Both the position numbers and the translations under genes were made by a program. A stretch of 64,000 bases of DNA from Gilvimarinus sp. 2_MG-2023 (GTDB lineage Bacteria; Pseudomonadota; Gammaproteobacteria; Pseudomonadales; Cellvibrionaceae), in the NCBI RefSeq assembly GCF_030547685.1, contig NZ_JAUOQM010000018.1, forward strand, positions 27,174 through 91,173, given 5' to 3'. Shown here in pieces: positions 44,874 through 56,196 of this stretch. Positions within the stretch are counted from its first letter, which is position 1, and every line of letters begins with the position of its first letter. Under the pieces are notes generated by a model. The model made no database searches, was not told the origin of the DNA, and was given only the letters and a program-made list of their open reading frames with translations.

Positions 44874-46493
44874 ATGCTGGATCGTGATCTGCAACAACTG
44901 GCTCAAAGCTTGCCAATCGTCAATCGCTTTATTCAGGCATTGCCCGGTGATCACAGTGGTGATGACAGCTCTCGCCAAGTGTTTGGCGCCTGTTACAGTG
45001 ACGCCACCCCGCGCGCTGCTTCCGCCCCCCTAAGCGTCGCCTATACCCCAGAGGTAGCACAATTACTGGGCCTCTCCCAACAATTGTGTCAAACCGAGGC
45101 ATTTAGCCATGTGTTCTCGGGTAAGCAATTACTGCCGGATATGCAACCCTACGCTATGTGCTATGGCGGCCATCAATTCGGCCATTGGGCCGGCCAACTA
45201 GGCGATGGCAGGGCGATAAATTTAGGTGAGGTCAATGCCGGCGGTGAGCTTTGGACCTTACAGTTAAAAGGCGCTGGGCGTACTCCTTATTCGCGCCATG
45301 CCGACGGTTTAGCGGTTTTACGTTCATCCGTTCGTGAGTTTCTTTGCAGCGAGGCCATGCACCACCTGGGTATTCCCACCACTCGTGCACTCAGTTTGGT
45401 ACTGACCGGCGATAAGGTCACCCGTGATATGTTTTACGACGGGCACCCTCAGCAAGAGCCGGGAGCGGTAGTGTGCCGGGTGGCTCGCTCATTTGTTCGG
45501 TTTGGCTCTTTTGAGATATTTGCCCAGCGCGGCGAGCAGGCGTTACTTAAAAAGCTTGCCGATGACACCATTGAACAGAATTATCCACACTTAGTGGAAG
45601 GTCAGATTGATCGCGATACTTATGTCCGCTGGTTTGGCGAGATTGTTGAGCGCAGTGCACACCTTTTGGCAGACTGGATGCGTGTGGGCTTTGTACATGG
45701 CGTTATGAATACCGATAATATGTCAATTCTGGGTGAGACCATAGATTACGGCCCTTACGGTTGGCTGGAAGGGTATGACCCCAATTGGACACCCAATACC
45801 ACCGATGCCCAAGGTCGGCGTTACAGTTTTGGGGCACAACCGAATATTGGCTTGTGGAATTTGGTTCGGCTCGCCAACGCTATTTATCCCTTAATTGAGG
45901 AGGCACAACCCTTAGAAGAGGCGCTGGCCCGGTACAGCGAAGTGTTTGCTCAAAGACGCAGCGCCGACATGGCCGCTAAATTGGGTTTTGCCCACTATAA
46001 AGACAAAGATGGTGAGCTGGTTGAGGATTTACTGCGAATATTGCAGCAAACCGAAACCGACATGACGATTTTTTATCGCAATTTGGCCAATATTAGCCCA
46101 CAACTGCTCGGTAGCGACATTTGCTGGGAGCATTTGGCCCCGCTGCACGAGGCTTACTATCAAGCTGTTCCCGACGAGGTACGCGAACAAACTTGCGCCT
46201 GGGTTCAACGCTATTTGCAGCGCACCGAACAATCTTTGCAAAGCCAAGGGGAGTCAGATGTTGACCGTGTGGCGCGAATGAAAGCGGTTAACCCTAAATA
46301 CGTGTTGCGTAATTATCTCGCGCAACAAGCCATTGAGCAGGCAGAGCAAGGCGACTTTGGTGAAGTGAATAGGCTACTTCAACTCTTGCGCGCCCCCTAT
46401 GATGAGCAGCCCGAATATGAGCGCTATGCCGCCAAGCGCCCCGAATGGGCGCGGGTAAAAGCGGGTTGCTCTATGTTGTCTTGCAGTTCTTAA
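44874..46493 (+). CDS. selO: Protein adenylyltransferase SelO
   Basis: A 539-residue pseudokinase-like AMPylator. The ATG at 44874 is chosen because AGAGGA precedes it. Motifs include MCYGGHQFGHWAGQLGDGRA, WTLQLKGAGRTPYSR and VMNTDNMSILGETIDYGPYG. Like bacterial SelO, it ends in a conserved Cys four residues from the C-terminus (LSCSS), at the place where eukaryotic SelO has selenocysteine. SelO adds AMP to metabolic and redox proteins under oxidative stress. Divergent from the Anbu gene (148 bp). Confidence 0.95.
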   Translation: MLDRDLQQLAQSLPIVNRFIQALPGDHSGDDSSRQVFGACYSDATPRAASAPLSVAYTPEVAQLLGLSQQLCQTEAFSHVFSGKQLLPDMQPYAMCYGGHQFGHWAGQLGDGRAINLGEVNAGGELWTLQLKGAGRTPYSRHADGLAVLRSSVREFLCSEAMHHLGIPTTRALSLVLTGDKVTRDMFYDGHPQQEPGAVVCRVARSFVRFGSFEIFAQRGEQALLKKLADDTIEQNYPHLVEGQIDRDTYVRWFGEIVERSAHLLADWMRVGFVHGVMNTDNMSILGETIDYGPYGWLEGYDPNWTPNTTDAQGRRYSFGAQPNIGLWNLVRLANAIYPLIEEAQPLEEALARYSEVFAQRRSADMAAKLGFAHYKDKDGELVEDLLRILQQTETDMTIFYRNLANISPQLLGSDICWEHLAPLHEAYYQAVPDEVREQTCAWVQRYLQRTEQSLQSQGESDVDRVARMKAVNPKYVLRNYLAQQAIEQAEQGDFGEVNRLLQLLRAPYDEQPEYERYAAKRPEWARVKAGCSMLSCSS

Positions 46494-46563
46494 TCGCTGA
46501 GAGCCACCGACGAATCACCATATAATCACCGCGGGTTAATATCGCGAATTCAATCGTAAAGAG

Positions 46564-47046
46564 ATGCCGAGCATTATGGGTTTATTTACCAGCGCGCAAG
46601 AAGATGCACATTACTTTTCTATGGATGATGCCGACAATGGTTTTAGCCGGGTGTCTGAGCACGGCTTTGAGTTGGATGGTGAACATTGGCCCACGGTCGA
46701 ACACTACTACCAAACCATGAAATACACTAAGCAGGCCGATCGCGATGCCGTAAAAGCCACGACTACTGCGTTACAGGCGCGCAAGGTGGGCGGTCGTTGG
46801 TTTAAAAAGAAACGCCCGGATTGGAAAGCGTTAGAGCTCACGATTATGACGCGGGCGGTGTATATCAAAATGCGCACCCACCCCGCACTGGATGAAGCAT
46901 TACTGGCCACCGGCGACCAAACATTGGTGGAAAACAGCCAGTTTGATTATTTCTGGGGTTGTGGCCGCGACAAGCGCGGCGCCAACCATTATGGCCAAAT
47001 TCTGATGAATGTCAGAGAAAAGCGACGGCAAGAAAAAGCCCAATAA
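46564..47046 (+). CDS. NADAR-family protein (YbiA-like N-glycosidase)
   Basis: A 160-residue protein; ATG at 46564, or at 46576 as an alternative. NADAR signatures are WPTVEHYYQTMKY and the terminal FDYFWGCGRDKRGANHYGQIL. In E. coli YbiA acts on phosphorylated riboflavin intermediates; other members remove ADP-ribose from modified guanine. Which applies here is not decidable. It follows selO by 70 bp and ends at a terminator. Confidence 0.92.
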   Translation: MPSIMGLFTSAQEDAHYFSMDDADNGFSRVSEHGFELDGEHWPTVEHYYQTMKYTKQADRDAVKATTTALQARKVGGRWFKKKRPDWKALELTIMTRAVYIKMRTHPALDEALLATGDQTLVENSQFDYFWGCGRDKRGANHYGQILMNVREKRRQEKAQ

Positions 47047-47063
47047 TGGGCGAAACCTTTCTT

Positions 47064-47102
47064 AAAGGCTGCTGGAAGGTGCTAACTTTCTAGCAGCCTT
47101 TT
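47064..47102 (+). terminator. Intrinsic terminator after the NADAR gene
   Basis: AAAGGCTGCTGGAA pairs with TTCTAGCAGCCTTT with one mismatch, loop about 10 nt, then a short T-run. Confidence 0.75.
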
Positions 47103-47126
47103 ATGCATTAAATGTCGCATTTTTAT

Positions 47127-47861
47127 TTACAGTGCACGGCGAAACAAATCGACGGACATTCGATAGCAGGTTAACGCTAATTCGGCATCGTAGCGTTCGC
47201 CTTCATCGCGCATAAAGGCGTGTTGGCCATTGAACTCGTGCCAGCTAAAGTGGCAGCCAGCACTGCGCAGAGCTTGATTAATCTCGGCTCGGCTATTATC
47301 GGGAACATGGGGATCTTGGCGTCCCCACACCATCATCAACTCGGCTGTTATCTCGCCGGCTCGGGCCAAACTTTGGTCTGCGGCGCTGGCGGGTAAAGTG
47401 TTGGAGTGTAGGTCGGTGGCGTATAGGCACGATGCCGCTTTAACGCGCGGATTCAGGGCCGCCCGAAAGGCGAGATGCCCTCCAATGCAAACCCCCATAC
47501 TGCCTATTTGGCCGTTGCAAAACTCAGCCTGATCGATATAGCGCACCATGGCTTCGGTATCCGTATCGTGGTCGGCCAGAGGCTTGGTGAATTTATCCTG
47601 ATTACCTTTGTCTTTTCCTGCATCGTCATAAGCCAAAACAGTACCGATAGGGTTTAGCTCGTGAAAAACCTCGGGCACTAAAACTACAAAGCCATGGCCG
47701 GCCATAATCGCCGCGGAACGAGCAATCGGGGCGGTTTGCTGAAAAATTTCTGAATAAAAAATAACGGTGGGATAACTCGCTGTTGCCACCGGTCGGTAGA
47801 TGTAGGTGCGCATCGTGCCGGTGGCAGTGGGTATATCGGCAATCTCAGTTTGGGTAATCAT
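47127..47861 (-). CDS. Dienelactone hydrolase family protein
   Basis: A 244-residue alpha/beta hydrolase with the dienelactone-hydrolase triad: Cys125 in GSMGVCIGGH, Asp183 in GRQDPHVPD and His214 in NGQHAFMRDE. Substrate is uncertain; family members act on dienelactones and varied esters. It is 10 bp downstream of the DUF1461 gene on the same strand. Confidence 0.92.
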   Translation of the reverse strand: MITQTEIADIPTATGTMRTYIYRPVATASYPTVIFYSEIFQQTAPIARSAAIMAGHGFVVLVPEVFHELNPIGTVLAYDDAGKDKGNQDKFTKPLADHDTDTEAMVRYIDQAEFCNGQIGSMGVCIGGHLAFRAALNPRVKAASCLYATDLHSNTLPASAADQSLARAGEITAELMMVWGRQDPHVPDNSRAEINQALRSAGCHFSWHEFNGQHAFMRDEGERYDAELALTCYRMSVDLFRRAL

Positions 47862-47871
47862 CGTGACCTCG

Positions 47872-48588
47872 TTACGGGGTTTGGGGCCAGAGCCGAATCA
47901 TAATAAAGAGCGAAAGGGCCCACAAGATTAACCAAAGCCCTAACAATAAAGCCGCGATAAATCCGAATAGGTCGGGTGCCTTCATTAGCGTGGTCATTAG
48001 TGAATCTTGGTAGTAAAAAAACCATGGATGTTCAGGAGGGAAAATCCAAGTGTGTAAAGTGTAAAAGACATGTTTAGGGCCCAATAGCATAACCAGCGCA
48101 AAGGTTGCGCCCATTGCGCCTAAAACGCTGGCCAAGACCCGGCTGGGGCGGGGCAGAGGCGCCCGGTGATAGTAGAGAATGGGCAGGCAGATGATCATGG
48201 CTGTTAATGCGATCCAGCCCAGTGTGTATACCTTATCAATTAGGTGAGCAACGTCAGTTAAATGCACAACCTCGGGTTTGGTGAGTAAGGTTTGGCTTGC
48301 TCCCTGGCTGGGGTGAAAGTAGATGTCATTTAAATCTTGCGGTGCCCCGTGCACGGCGGCATTGATTTGCTGAAACAGCTCGATATGTTGATCTTTATCG
48401 GTAAGTGCAAAGTGGCTGCGGTTACGGTTCTCGGGGCCGTAGCTGGCAATATGCTGATCAATCTCAAGCCATTGATACGCGGCGCCATAACCAAAATTGC
48501 CAGCGGCCAGTAGATTCCATGCCACAAAGCCACAAGTAAGCCAATGGCACAGTAACAAGATGATCCAGAGGGGGGAGTTCAGGCGCAC
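47872..48588 (-). CDS. DUF1461-family integral membrane protein (Lit-like)
   Basis: A 238-residue, five-span membrane protein. Residues 6-28 are the first span, then a polar periplasmic domain with HLTDVAHLI, further spans, and WFFYYQDSLMTTLMKAPDLFG before the last. This is the DUF1461 pattern, the family that also includes the Lit lipoprotein intramolecular transacylase of some Firmicutes. In gram-negatives the activity is untested as far as I know, so I name only the family. It lies between an MFS transporter (68 bp) and the dienelactone hydrolase (10 bp) and looks co-transcribed with both. Confidence 0.75.
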   Translation of the reverse strand: MRLNSPLWIILLLCHWLTCGFVAWNLLAAGNFGYGAAYQWLEIDQHIASYGPENRNRSHFALTDKDQHIELFQQINAAVHGAPQDLNDIYFHPSQGASQTLLTKPEVVHLTDVAHLIDKVYTLGWIALTAMIICLPILYYHRAPLPRPSRVLASVLGAMGATFALVMLLGPKHVFYTLHTWIFPPEHPWFFYYQDSLMTTLMKAPDLFGFIAALLLGLWLILWALSLFIMIRLWPQTP

Positions 48589-48656
48589 GTTTTCTTCCCA
48601 GTTTTCTACTATTTGAGTGGCCAGTGTAAGCGCAAAGCGCGTGTTTTGTCACTTTC

Positions 48657-49862
48657 TTAGGGTTGTCGCGGGTAAGAGAGCATCACTAAGCCTGCGGCGG
48701 CTAAGACGCATAAGGCCGAGACCGAAAACAACGTTTGGGCGCTGGCCCCCATATCAATAATGGCACCAAATAAAATAGGGGAGGCGGCGGTACTCAGTAC
48801 CATTAATGCGGTCATTAAAGAGCGAATAGACCCCAGTTTTGTCGTGCCGTACACCTCTGCCCATAAAGCACCGTTGACCGGGCTTGATGTGCCGATTGTG
48901 ACTCCCAATAACCCCATAAATAATGGTGCTACCCAGTAACCGTCTAGATACGCCAGAGACAATAAGGCCAGTATTAAAGGTGCCAGTATAAAGGGTAAGA
49001 GTTTACGTGCACTAAATTGATCAATTAACACACCAGCGAGTAAAGAGGCGAGCCAGTGCATAGCACCGAAGACGATAAAACAGCTGGCCAACCAGATTGG
49101 ATCCCAATTCTTTTCCTGCAAAATAAATCCTTGCTGAATAAAAATCGCGGTCAATAAAAAAGGTGGGGCGAGCACGGTGGGCAATGCCAGCCAAAAACGA
49201 TAATCACCCAGCATATCGCGGCGGCCCTTGGCTTTAGCTTTAGTGTGCGCGCTCTGTGGGGGGAGGTCGTGTTGCAGCTGAGGTGAGCGACGCAATAACC
49301 AAAGACTTATCGGTAGGTAAAGCAATGGAATACTAAGGGCGAACACAAACCAGCTGCCGCGCCAGCCAATACTGCTAATCAAGGCAACGGCAAGTAGGGG
49401 TAGGACGACCTCGCCGATAGGTACTGCACTGGCGGAGACACTCAGCGCCTTACCTCGGTCTGCATCAAAGTAACGCGCCATAGTGGTTTGGGCGGTGTGA
49501 GGCAATAAACCTTGACCGCAAAGGCGCAGCAAATAAAACGCCCCTAATAGCACGAAAGCGTGATTACTGATCAGCATAAGAATACAGGCGGCGGTGAGGC
49601 CGCCAGCCACTGCTATAGTAAAACGCGCTAAGGGCCAGCGGTCGATAAGCCCGCCCAGGGCAATAATCGTTAGGGCGCTGGCCAGAGTGCCCCCCGAATA
49701 GAGACTGCCATAGGCCGCAGCACTCAAATTCAATGCCCCCTGAATGCTGGCGCCATACCAGCTGACAAAAAATGATTGGCCTAAATTACCCCAAAAAATA
49801 CAGCTGAAGCCGAAGCCTAGTAGGGGCCAGTTGTAACGTAAAAAAGTAAAGTAATCTCGCAC
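48657..49862 (-). CDS. MFS transporter
   Basis: A 401-residue protein with 12 predicted spans and a typical MFS loop after span 2 (GGLIDRWPLARF). The pattern of short loops with GxxxD/R motifs fits the OFA/MCT-like and CP families, which transport small organic anions; the substrate cannot be assigned. First of a minus-strand trio with DUF1461 and DLH; 95 bp after dapE. Confidence 0.85.
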   Translation of the reverse strand: MRDYFTFLRYNWPLLGFGFSCIFWGNLGQSFFVSWYGASIQGALNLSAAAYGSLYSGGTLASALTIIALGGLIDRWPLARFTIAVAGGLTAACILMLISNHAFVLLGAFYLLRLCGQGLLPHTAQTTMARYFDADRGKALSVSASAVPIGEVVLPLLAVALISSIGWRGSWFVFALSIPLLYLPISLWLLRRSPQLQHDLPPQSAHTKAKAKGRRDMLGDYRFWLALPTVLAPPFLLTAIFIQQGFILQEKNWDPIWLASCFIVFGAMHWLASLLAGVLIDQFSARKLLPFILAPLILALLSLAYLDGYWVAPLFMGLLGVTIGTSSPVNGALWAEVYGTTKLGSIRSLMTALMVLSTAASPILFGAIIDMGASAQTLFSVSALCVLAAAGLVMLSYPRQP

Positions 49863-49957
49863 GCCGGCTCAGTTAATCATCGATAGTTAGAATGCTGGCA
49901 GATAATAAGCCACTATCTTTAGCCTCAGGTTCTGGGCCGACGATAGTGGCTCAATAG

Positions 49958-51151
<1,194 letters not shown>

Positions 51152-51331
51152 TCAGCAAAAGGTGCGAAGTGATGGCGATATGGGGCCTTGCTCATAGCAC
51201 CCAAAGAGTAAATAAGCTACACTTGCGGCCTTTAAATTTGGCGTGATTGGGCCTTGAATGTACCCGTCTAATTGCACCTAAACCCCTATCTTGGCGAGTG
51301 TTTATTGGCCTCGCAGTTGAGTTGAGATCGA

Positions 51332-53149
51332 ATGTCAGACAGTATTAACCCCAAAGAAATCAAGCATATACGAAATTTCTCTATCATCGCCCATATCGAT
51401 CACGGCAAGTCGACTATCGCTGATCGGTTTATACAAATGTGTGGCGGATTAAGCGATCGGGAAATGGCGCAGCAAGTTCTTGACTCAATGGATATCGAGC
51501 GCGAGCGCGGTATTACCATTAAAGCGCAAAGCGTTACCCTCAGCTATACCGCCCGCGATGGCGAAACTTACCAACTTAACTTTATCGATACCCCGGGCCA
51601 TGTTGACTTCTCCTACGAAGTGTCGCGCTCTTTAGCGGCCTGTGAAGGGGCGCTACTGGTAGTGGATGCCGGACAGGGGGTTGAGGCCCAATCGGTCGCC
51701 AACTGCTATACCGCAATTGAGCAGGGACTGGAGGTCATTCCGGTTCTCAATAAGATGGATTTGCCCCAAGCGGACCCAGAGCGCGTGGCGCAAGAAATCG
51801 AAGATATTATCGGCATTGATGCCACCGAAGCGGTGCGCTGCAGCGCCAAATCCGGTTTGGGGATTGAAGATGTTCTGGAAGAGTTAGTACGAATGGTACC
51901 GCCACCGGTCGGTGATGTGGATGCGCCTTTGCAAGCGCTGATTATCGACTCTTGGTTCGACAACTACTTAGGTGTTGTCTCGTTGGTGCGGGTTAAACAG
52001 GGCACCTTAAAAGTCAAAGATAAAATCGTTACCAAGTCTATCGGTAAGTCGCATGTGGTCGACAGTGTGGGTGTTTTCAACCCTAAGCTGCACAAGCTAA
52101 AAGAGTTAAAAGCCGGCGAAGTGGGTTTTATTGTCGCAGGTATTAAAGATATTCAAGGCGCTCCCGTGGGCGATACCTTGATTGCTGCCGGAGATATGAC
52201 GGTAGAGGCTCTGCCGGGCTTTCAGCATGTCAAACCGCAGGTTTACGCCGGCATGTTCCCAGTAAGCTCGGACGATTTTGAAAACTTTCGCGATGCGTTG
52301 CAAAAGCTTACCCTTAATGACGCCTCTTTGTTTTTCGAGCCAGAAAGCTCCGACGCACTAGGCTTTGGTTTTCGCTGTGGCTTTCTCGGCATGCTGCATA
52401 TGGAAATCATTCAGGAGCGGCTCGAGCGCGAGTACGATTTGGACCTGATTACCTCTGCCCCCACCGTTGTTTACGAAGTAGTGACCACCAAAGGTGAGAC
52501 TATTTACGTCGACAATCCGTCTGCATTGCCCGATATCGGCTTGATAGAAGAAATGCGCGAGCCGATTGTCGAAGCCAGCATCTTGGTGCCGCAAGAGCAC
52601 TTAGGCGCTGTGATTACCCTATGCGTGGAAAAGCGTGGTGTGCAACGCGATATGCACTATATGGGTAAGCAGGTGTCGGTACGCTACGATATGCCAATGA
52701 GCGAAGTGGTGCTGGATTTCTTTGACCGTCTAAAATCCGTCAGTCGCGGTTTTGCCTCCCTGGATTACAGCTTTTCGCGTTTTGAGGCCGCCAACTTAGT
52801 GCGTCTTGATGTACTGATCAACGGTGACCGAGTTGATGCGCTGGCGCTGATTGTGCACCGCGATCACGCACAGGGCATTGGTCGCAGTTTGACCGAAAAA
52901 ATGAAAGAGTTGATTCCTCGTCAAATGTTTGATGTGGCAATCCAGGCCGCTATCGGTGGCAATGTGGTTTCTCGTACCACGGTAAAAGCGCTGCGCAAAA
53001 ACGTAACCGCCAAGTGTTACGGTGGCGATGCCAGTCGTAAGAAGAAGCTTTTGCAAAAACAAAAAGAAGGTAAGAAACGCATGAAGCAGGTGGGTAATGT
53101 TGAAATCCCCCAGTCAGCGTTCTTGGCCGTTCTGCAAGTAGACAGTTAA
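51332..53149 (+). CDS. lepA: Elongation factor 4 (LepA)
   Basis: A 605-residue translational GTPase, EF4. G1 AHIDHGKST is at residues 20-28, then [14 protein letters not shown] and the unique C-terminal domain ([17 protein letters not shown]). It aids ribosome function under ionic or stress conditions. lepB starts 28 bp after its stop. Confidence 0.98.
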   Translation: MSDSINPKEIKHIRNFSIIAHIDHGKSTIADRFIQMCGGLSDREMAQQVLDSMDIERERGITIKAQSVTLSYTARDGETYQLNFIDTPGHVDFSYEVSRSLAACEGALLVVDAGQGVEAQSVANCYTAIEQGLEVIPVLNKMDLPQADPERVAQEIEDIIGIDATEAVRCSAKSGLGIEDVLEELVRMVPPPVGDVDAPLQALIIDSWFDNYLGVVSLVRVKQGTLKVKDKIVTKSIGKSHVVDSVGVFNPKLHKLKELKAGEVGFIVAGIKDIQGAPVGDTLIAAGDMTVEALPGFQHVKPQVYAGMFPVSSDDFENFRDALQKLTLNDASLFFEPESSDALGFGFRCGFLGMLHMEIIQERLEREYDLDLITSAPTVVYEVVTTKGETIYVDNPSALPDIGLIEEMREPIVEASILVPQEHLGAVITLCVEKRGVQRDMHYMGKQVSVRYDMPMSEVVLDFFDRLKSVSRGFASLDYSFSRFEAANLVRLDVLINGDRVDALALIVHRDHAQGIGRSLTEKMKELIPRQMFDVAIQAAIGGNVVSRTTVKALRKNVTAKCYGGDASRKKKLLQKQKEGKKRMKQVGNVEIPQSAFLAVLQVDS

Positions 53150-53177
53150 ACCGTTACTAATATTTAAGGCGCATGGC

Positions 53178-54038
53178 ATGGAAAATATTAATTTACCCCT
53201 TATTTTAACCATCGGGGTATTTTTTACGGGGCTCGCTTGGCTGTTTGATCGGCTGATACTTTCGACTCCCCGACGACGCAAAGTGGCGGCGGTAAAAGCC
53301 GAGTTCGAAGGGCGTAATATTACCGACGAAAACAGTCAAGACTACGAGCTTTATCATCGAGCCATGGCTGCTGCCGAGCGCGAGCCGGTGGTAATTGAGT
53401 TCAGTAAGTCTTTTTTCCCAGTCTTGTTGGTTGTGTTCGTCTTGCGATCTTTTATTGCTGAGCCCTTTCAAATCCCATCGGGTTCGATGGAGCCGACTCT
53501 CGATGTTGGTGATTTTATTCTGGTCAATAAATTCACCTATGGCATTCGTTTACCGGTTATCAATAAAAAAATTATTGAGATCAATGACCCTGAGCGCGGG
53601 GATGTGATGGTGTTCTTTCCCCCGCATTTGCCCGATACGTATTACATAAAGCGGGTGATTGGTTTGCCCGGTGACTTAGTGCGTTATGAAAACCACAAAC
53701 TATTTATTAACGGTGAGGCCGTGCCCGAAACACTACAGGCAGTGCTGCCAGCCCAAAAGCCGCAGTTTAAGCTAGTGCGTGAAACTTTAGGTGAGCATGA
53801 ATTTACCTCACGCAAATATCTGCGCCCCGGGCAATACAGCCGTCGTGGCAGTTGGCGAGTACCCGAAGGCCATTATTTTATGGTTGGTGATAACCGTGAC
53901 AATAGCTTTGACAGTCGTGGTTGGGACGACCCATTTGTCCCCGAAGACCATATCGTAGGCAAGGCCATGGTGGTGTGGATGCATTGGGATTCACTGTTTA
54001 GCCTGCCAAGCTTTGATCGCGCAGGGGCGATTGACTAA
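53178..54038 (+). CDS. lepB: Signal peptidase I
   Basis: A 286-residue inner-membrane leader peptidase. N-terminal anchor (residues 7-25) and second span near 78-92; catalytic Ser103 in PSGSMEPTL and general-base Lys158 in YYIKRVIGLPGD. GDNRDNSFDSR is the box E region. It cleaves signal peptides of the Sec and Tat exports seen throughout this window. Confidence 0.97.
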   Translation: MENINLPLILTIGVFFTGLAWLFDRLILSTPRRRKVAAVKAEFEGRNITDENSQDYELYHRAMAAAEREPVVIEFSKSFFPVLLVVFVLRSFIAEPFQIPSGSMEPTLDVGDFILVNKFTYGIRLPVINKKIIEINDPERGDVMVFFPPHLPDTYYIKRVIGLPGDLVRYENHKLFINGEAVPETLQAVLPAQKPQFKLVRETLGEHEFTSRKYLRPGQYSRRGSWRVPEGHYFMVGDNRDNSFDSRGWDDPFVPEDHIVGKAMVVWMHWDSLFSLPSFDRAGAID

Positions 54039-54168
54039 CCACTGCTGTTATTCGAGTCTAGCTGCTTATATACTGAATAAACCGGATTACACTGGGTTAA
54101 AAGAGTCATAAAATGCTTGATATAGATTTGGTAACCGTAGTTTTCTCATGGACAACAGGGTGGAGTTT

Positions 54169-54591
54169 ATGATCAATTATCAATCTCAACGAGGCCTTTC
54201 TGCGATTGCTTGGCTTGTATTGTTAGCGGTGGTTGGCTTTTTTGGCTTGTGTATCGCCAAAATGGCGCCGGTTTATGCTGAAAACTATTACATTGTTAAC
54301 GGTTTTAAGTCGCTGACGAAGCAAGGTGGCAATGAACTTAAAAATATGCGCAAGCAAGAACTTAGTCGCAGCTTGAGTAATTATTATTCGATTAATAATG
54401 TGCGCTCTCCCGGTGCTAAAGAGCTTGAATTTCAGCCTACCAGTAAAGGTATGCTGGTGATTAATCAGTACGAGGTCAGAGTACCTTTAATTGCCAACGT
54501 GGATGTGGTGATGAGCTTCTTTAATGTACTGGATACCAGCGCTCCAGAGGAGTGCTGCGACCCACCTGAGGAAATGCTCAGCGGTGAATAA
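54169..54591 (+). CDS. DUF4845 family protein
   Basis: A 140-residue protein with the ATG at 54169 preceded by GGAG; an ATG seven codons upstream is also in frame. It starts MINYQSQRGLSAIAWLVLL and holds one membrane span (residues 10-32) and a periplasmic part (KLAP-type start KMAPVYAENYYI). DUF4845 proteins sit between lepB and rnc in many gammaproteobacteria, with no known function. Its last codons overlap the rnc start by 8 bp. Confidence 0.88.
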   Translation: MINYQSQRGLSAIAWLVLLAVVGFFGLCIAKMAPVYAENYYIVNGFKSLTKQGGNELKNMRKQELSRSLSNYYSINNVRSPGAKELEFQPTSKGMLVINQYEVRVPLIANVDVVMSFFNVLDTSAPEECCDPPEEMLSGE

Positions 54592-55264
54592 CATTGTCTT
54601 AACCCGACTGCAATCTAAACTCAACTATGAGTTTGATGATCTAGCACTGTTCTCTCTGGCATTAAGCCATCGCAGTGTGGGCGCTGCCAACAATGAGCGT
54701 CTGGAGTTTCTCGGCGACTCAATTCTCAACTTTATTATTGCTCGCGCTTTATTTGATCAGTTCGAGTCGGCTCGCGAAGGCCAGTTGAGTCGTCTGCGCT
54801 CGCAATTGGTTAAGGGAGAAACTCTGGCGGAGTTGGCGCGCGAGTTTGATTTAGGCCCGTGCTTGTTGCTCGGTGAAGGAGAAATGAAAAGTGGTGGACA
54901 AAGGCGTGATTCGATCTTGGCCGATGCAGTAGAAGCCATTATTGGGGCGATATACATCGATAGTGACTTCGATACCTGCCGTCAATGTGTACTGCGTTGG
55001 TATCAGCCACGTTTGGATGATTTAAATTTAGACAATCCCGCCAAAGATGCCAAAACTCGGCTGCAGGAGCATTTGCAAAGTCGCAAGCAGCCACTGCCCG
55101 ATTATCAAGTGGTGAACATTGAAGGCGAAGCTCACGCTCAAACTTTTACGGTTGAGTGTCATGTTAGTCTGTTAAAAAACCCCGAAGTTGCTACTGCTAG
55201 TAGTCGTCGCGTTGCCGAAAAACAATCCGCAGCCTTAGCGCTGAAAAAACTTGGAATAGATTGA
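54584..55264 (+). CDS. rnc: Ribonuclease III
   Basis: A 226-residue double-strand RNase. GTG at 54584 is chosen; it follows GAGGAA in the preceding gene and overlaps its stop. The catalytic signature ERLEFLGDS is at 38-46, and the dsRNA-binding domain occupies the last 70 residues. era starts 4 bp after its stop, the classical rnc-era pair. Confidence 0.97.
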   Translation: MNNIVLTRLQSKLNYEFDDLALFSLALSHRSVGAANNERLEFLGDSILNFIIARALFDQFESAREGQLSRLRSQLVKGETLAELAREFDLGPCLLLGEGEMKSGGQRRDSILADAVEAIIGAIYIDSDFDTCRQCVLRWYQPRLDDLNLDNPAKDAKTRLQEHLQSRKQPLPDYQVVNIEGEAHAQTFTVECHVSLLKNPEVATASSRRVAEKQSAALALKKLGID

Positions 55265-55268
55265 CCCT

Positions 55269-56177
55269 ATGGCTGAATCCTTAGCTAATGATACCCGCTG
55301 TGGCTTTGTCGCCATTGTCGGCCGCCCCAATGTGGGCAAATCCACTTTGCTCAATCATATGCTGGGGCAGAAGGTCAGCATCACTTCGCGCAAACCTCAA
55401 ACCACCCGTAACAACGTTACCGGTATTAAAACAGAAGGGCGCGATCAGATTGTTTTTGTCGACACTCCGGGGCTGCATAAAAATCAACCCAAAGCGATTA
55501 ATCGCTATATGAACCGAGCCGCTGGTTCGGCTATGAAAGATGTAGACTTAATTGTGTTTGTCGTCGACCGTCTAAATTGGACAGAAGAAGACGAAATGGT
55601 GGCACGCTATGTCGAAAATAGCCATTCACCCGTGGTGCTAGCAGTGAATAAGGTGGATCAAATCGACGATAAGAATACGTTGTTGCCACACCTGCAGTCT
55701 CTATCTGAGCGCTTAAAAGCCGATGAGATTATCCCTCTATCGGCACTGCGTGGCATCAATTTAGATCGCCTGCACGATCTGATTTTAAACTATTTGCCGC
55801 AAGGGCCACATTTTTATGAGGAAGATCAATTTACCGATCGCTCCTCGCGTTTTATGGTGGCGGAAATTATTCGCGAAAAAATTACCCGTCAGCTAGGTGA
55901 TGAGCTACCCCACCAAATGGCCGTCGAGATTGAAGAATATAAACACGACGGCAAAACCCTGCATATCGGTGCGCTTATTCTGGTGGAAAGAGACGGACAA
56001 AAGCGTATTTTGATCGGCAATAAGGGAGATCGTATTAAGCAGATTGGCCAGCAAGCCCGGCAAGATATGGAAGCGCTGTTAGACGATAAAATCATGCTTA
56101 AATTATGGGTTAAGGTAAAGTCTGGTTGGTCAGATGATGAGCGCGCATTGCGCAGCTTGGGTTACGACGATCTCTAA
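55269..56177 (+). CDS. era: GTPase Era
   Basis: A 302-residue GTPase for 16S rRNA maturation. G1 GRPNVGKS at 18-25, G3 DTPG, G4 NKVD, and a C-terminal KH domain with [15 protein letters not shown]. It is followed by recO. Confidence 0.98.
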   Translation: MAESLANDTRCGFVAIVGRPNVGKSTLLNHMLGQKVSITSRKPQTTRNNVTGIKTEGRDQIVFVDTPGLHKNQPKAINRYMNRAAGSAMKDVDLIVFVVDRLNWTEEDEMVARYVENSHSPVVLAVNKVDQIDDKNTLLPHLQSLSERLKADEIIPLSALRGINLDRLHDLILNYLPQGPHFYEEDQFTDRSSRFMVAEIIREKITRQLGDELPHQMAVEIEEYKHDGKTLHIGALILVERDGQKRILIGNKGDRIKQIGQQARQDMEALLDDKIMLKLWVKVKSGWSDDERALRSLGYDDL

Positions 56178-56196
56178 CCATTACCACCGGTAGTCA

